From positions 1-14,182 of the forward strand of contig JACMJD010000289.1 of the NCBI GenBank assembly GCA_014380825.1: DNA of 14,182 bases, given 5' to 3'. Position numbers and translations under genes: made by a program. Numbering within the stretch: position 1 is the stretch's first letter; each line of letters starts with the position of its first letter. The notes under the pieces were generated by a model. That model saw nothing but the letters and a program-made list of their open reading frames with translations. It ran no database searches and was not told the DNA's origin. This stretch comes from Phycisphaerae bacterium. GTDB taxonomy: Bacteria; Planctomycetota; Phycisphaerae; Tepidisphaerales; Tepidisphaeraceae. Below, piece by piece: positions 11,754 through 14,182 of this stretch.

Positions 11754-14182
11754 ATGTCTCGATTCGAGCAGCTCGAAACGCGAACGCTTTTCAGCGTCGG
11801 AACGCCCAGCGATCTGATCATCGTCGACCAGTTCGGCTGGCGCGCCAATGCTCCGCGCAAAGTCGCGATCTTCGCCGATCCGGTGAACGGCCAAAACTCG
11901 GCGGGAAGTTACTCGCTGCCAGTGAACGCGCCGTTTCAGGTACTGCGTGTCAGCGATGACAGTGTCGCGCACAGCGGCACGGTCACGCAGTGGAAGGCCG
12001 GGCAGACAGATGCGGTTTCGGGCGATCGAGTTTGGTACGCTGACTTTTCTAGTCTCACCGCGCCGGGCGATTACTACATTTACGATTCAACGAACAACCG
12101 CCGCTCGTTTCCGTTCAAGCTCGATAATTTGGTGTTCGATTCGGTGCTGAAGACGAGTCTGCGCACGTTTTTCTATCAGCGCGCCGGCACCGCGATCGAC
12201 GCCGCGCACGGAATCAACTGGACGCACGCGGCCGGTCACGTCGGACCGAATCAGGATCACGCGGCGCGCTTGTGGACCGGTTCCAATCAAGGTCAGCCGC
12301 GCGATCTGTGGGGCGGATGGTACGACGCAGGCGATTACAACAAATACGTTCCGTTCACCACGAGCGTGATGTGGAACTTGCTCAACGCGTACGAATGGAA
12401 CCCGGCCGCGTACGGGGACAACACGAACATTCCCGAAAGCGGCAACGGCGTCCCGGACACGCTGGATGAAATCAAGTGGGAGCTTGATTGGCTGCTGCGG
12501 ATGCAGAACGTGAACGGATCGGTGCTGAACCGCAACGCGAACGCGACGTATAACGCTGGTAATTACGATCCATCCACCGACACGCAGCCGCGCTACTACA
12601 CGCAGGCGACGACGTGGGCGACATCGAGCTTCATCGCGGCGATCGCGCACGGCGCCCGCGTGTTCGAGAACTTCGACGCGCAGTACCCGGGCTATTCGAC
12701 AACCCTGCGCATGGCGGCGGAAAATGCGTGGAACTATCTCGCCGCGACACCGAACATGACGCCCGCCAGCGGCACCGACGGTGGCGGCGGCGGTGGAAGC
12801 AACGGCGTGAGCGGTGGCTTGGCCGCAGCGGAGGCGAGCAGCGATGCGAACGGCGATCGACGGCTTCGCGTTTTTGCCGCCGCGGAGTTGTACAAGACGA
12901 CGGGCAGTGCAACGTACAAGTCGTATTTCGAAGCGAACTACAAGAACGCCAACACCAGCGACAACGGATTTCATCCTCTCACCGATGCCACGCCACGCTT
13001 CGATTCAAGCGTGGCGGCCGATCTGAATCGCGCGTTCGTCACGTACGCAACCACGCCCGGCGCGAGCGCGACGATCGTCAGCGAAATCAAGAACGCGCTG
13101 CGCAACAACATCACGCAGAGCTGGCTGGCGGTTGGCGAATACACCAATCAGACCGACCCGTATCGCTCGTTCATGTGGGACGGCCATTACACGTGGGGTT
13201 CGAATTCGCTCAAGAGCGAATGGGCGAACATCCTGATGTACGCGGTTCGTCTGAACGTCGGCACGCAGTTGGAGCGCGATCGCGCGAAGGAAGCCGCCGA
13301 GGAATATCTGCACTATTTCCACGGGCGAAATCCGCTGTCGATGGTTTACCTGACGAACACCGGATCGATCGGCGCCGAGCGCAGCGCGATGCAGCCGTAT
13401 CACAGTTGGTTCGGCGACGGCTCACCGTTGTATGACGGGCCCAGTTCCACGTTCGGGCCGCCGCCGGGATATCTGGTTGGCGGGCCGAATCAATTCTTCA
13501 GCGTCAGCACGATCTCGCCACCGCGCGGCGAGCCGCCGATGAAGGCGTTTAAGGATTGGAACACCAGCTTCCCGGAAAACTCCTGGGAGATCACCGAGCC
13601 GGCGATTTACTACCAGGCCGCGTACAGCCTGCTCGCTTCTCATTTCACAGGCGCCCAGTTCGCGAGCGTGTCGAACAACAAGCTCACGATCACCGGCACG
13701 TTCGAGAACGACACGATTTCCCTCGGCGCCAGCGGCACCGATTACACCGTGACGATGAATGGTCAGGCACTATCGTTCGCGAAGGCGTCGGTGAATCAGA
13801 TCGAAGTGATGGCGCTGTCCGGCGATGATGCGCTGAGCATCAACGCCGCGATCACGGCCCCGCTGACGTTCACCGGCGGCGCGGGAATCGACACAGTGAA
13901 CGTCACCGGCGCTGGCAGCGTCACGTTCACTACGTCGCAGACGATCGACGCGCTGTCGATCTCCAACAGCGGCGTGGCGACGCTTGCGACGGGCGGCGGG
14001 AAGGTGCTGGTCGTCAGCAGTCTTGTCCTTGGCGCGAGCGCGAAGTTGGGTCTGACCGACAACAACCTGATCGTGAACTACACAAGCGGTTCGCCGCGGG
14101 CAACGATCCAATCCGCGATCAACACCGCCCGCGCCGGCGGCGCGTGGAATGGATTTGGTTTGACGAGTCTCGCCGCGCAGTC
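11754..14182 (+). CDS. GH9 endoglucanase with CelD_N-like domain and C-terminal beta region (partial, 3' end outside)
   Basis: The frame is open for 809 codons to the right edge. It begins M-S-R-F-E-Q-L-E-T-R-T-L-F-S, the planctomycete N-terminal motif found on extracellular proteins in place of a normal signal. Residues about 18-110 look like the Ig-like cellulase N-domain. The GH9 catalytic domain follows (about 125-635): G-G-W-Y-D-A-G-D-Y-N-K-Y-V carries Asp191 and Asp194, the expected catalytic base pair, and S-W-E-I-T-E-P-A-I-Y-Y-Q-A carries Glu615, the likely catalytic acid; the family's Asn after it is Gln here. GH9 enzymes cleave cellulose or related beta-glucans by inversion. After about 640 come Gly/Ser/Thr-rich beta segments. 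Near the edge L-G-L-T-D-N-N-L-I-V-N-Y is followed by G-G-A-W-N-G-F-G, a tail pattern I know from planctomycete surface proteins. A Gly-rich linker sits at about 344-349. Confidence 0.92.
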   Translation, partial: MSRFEQLETRTLFSVGTPSDLIIVDQFGWRANAPRKVAIFADPVNGQNSAGSYSLPVNAPFQVLRVSDDSVAHSGTVTQWKAGQTDAVSGDRVWYADFSSLTAPGDYYIYDSTNNRRSFPFKLDNLVFDSVLKTSLRTFFYQRAGTAIDAAHGINWTHAAGHVGPNQDHAARLWTGSNQGQPRDLWGGWYDAGDYNKYVPFTTSVMWNLLNAYEWNPAAYGDNTNIPESGNGVPDTLDEIKWELDWLLRMQNVNGSVLNRNANATYNAGNYDPSTDTQPRYYTQATTWATSSFIAAIAHGARVFENFDAQYPGYSTTLRMAAENAWNYLAATPNMTPASGTDGGGGGGSNGVSGGLAAAEASSDANGDRRLRVFAAAELYKTTGSATYKSYFEANYKNANTSDNGFHPLTDATPRFDSSVAADLNRAFVTYATTPGASATIVSEIKNALRNNITQSWLAVGEYTNQTDPYRSFMWDGHYTWGSNSLKSEWANILMYAVRLNVGTQLERDRAKEAAEEYLHYFHGRNPLSMVYLTNTGSIGAERSAMQPYHSWFGDGSPLYDGPSSTFGPPPGYLVGGPNQFFSVSTISPPRGEPPMKAFKDWNTSFPENSWEITEPAIYYQAAYSLLASHFTGAQFASVSNNKLTITGTFENDTISLGASGTDYTVTMNGQALSFAKASVNQIEVMALSGDDALSINAAITAPLTFTGGAGIDTVNVTGAGSVTFTTSQTIDALSISNSGVATLATGGGKVLVVSSLVLGASAKLGLTDNNLIVNYTSGSPRATIQSAINTARAGGAWNGFGLTSLAAQ

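Noticed and set aside
12087..13435. Long plus- and minus-strand open frames (295 and 273 codons) inside the GH9 gene
   Set aside because: The GH9 frame has conserved catalytic motifs throughout; the others are Arg-rich shadows.

Overview
The window looks like a chromosomal piece of a GC-rich planctomycete, possibly Phycisphaerae/Tepidisphaera-like. The taxonomic clues are a PEP-CTERM tail at the left edge, an exported hydrolase starting with a FEQLETR-type N-terminal motif instead of a Sec signal, and a planctomycete-style ECF sigma factor/serine-threonine kinase pair. The placement is my inference from these traits. No tRNA, rRNA, CRISPR array, transposase or integrase gene was seen.

Left part, plus strand (1-2402): the C-terminus of a PEP-CTERM protein; a complete bacterial Ku gene (non-homologous end joining) with no ligase gene beside it in the window; a MerR-type helix-turn-helix fused to TPR repeats; and a 90-residue, probably ribbon-helix-helix-like protein with a good promoter and ribosome binding site.

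Middle, minus strand (7252 down to 2425): five tightly packed genes that look like one signalling operon. They encode an ECF-like sigma factor, a membrane Ser/Thr kinase with an extracytoplasmic CHASE2 sensor, a 158-residue protein with an acidic tail, a 177-residue helical protein, and a LuxR/GerE-type DNA-binding protein without a receiver domain. The last two overlap by ATGA. The layout suggests that the kinase senses something outside and controls both a sigma factor and a second transcription factor. Upstream are about 570 bases without a convincing gene, then a 145-residue unknown protein preceded by a tiny signal-peptide-like reading frame that overlaps it by ATGA.

Right part: a second, soluble Ser/Thr kinase (plus strand, 8428-9800) is split by one frameshift inside its C-lobe and carries an unrecognised C-terminal domain. 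A short minus-strand reading frame follows. Then comes a divergent pair of plant-polysaccharide hydrolases: a GH44 endoglucanase (minus strand, Sec signal peptide) and a GH9 endoglucanase with a planctomycete C-terminal beta region (plus strand, running off the right edge). The pair shares an 83-base intergenic region and implies cellulose or beta-glucan degradation.
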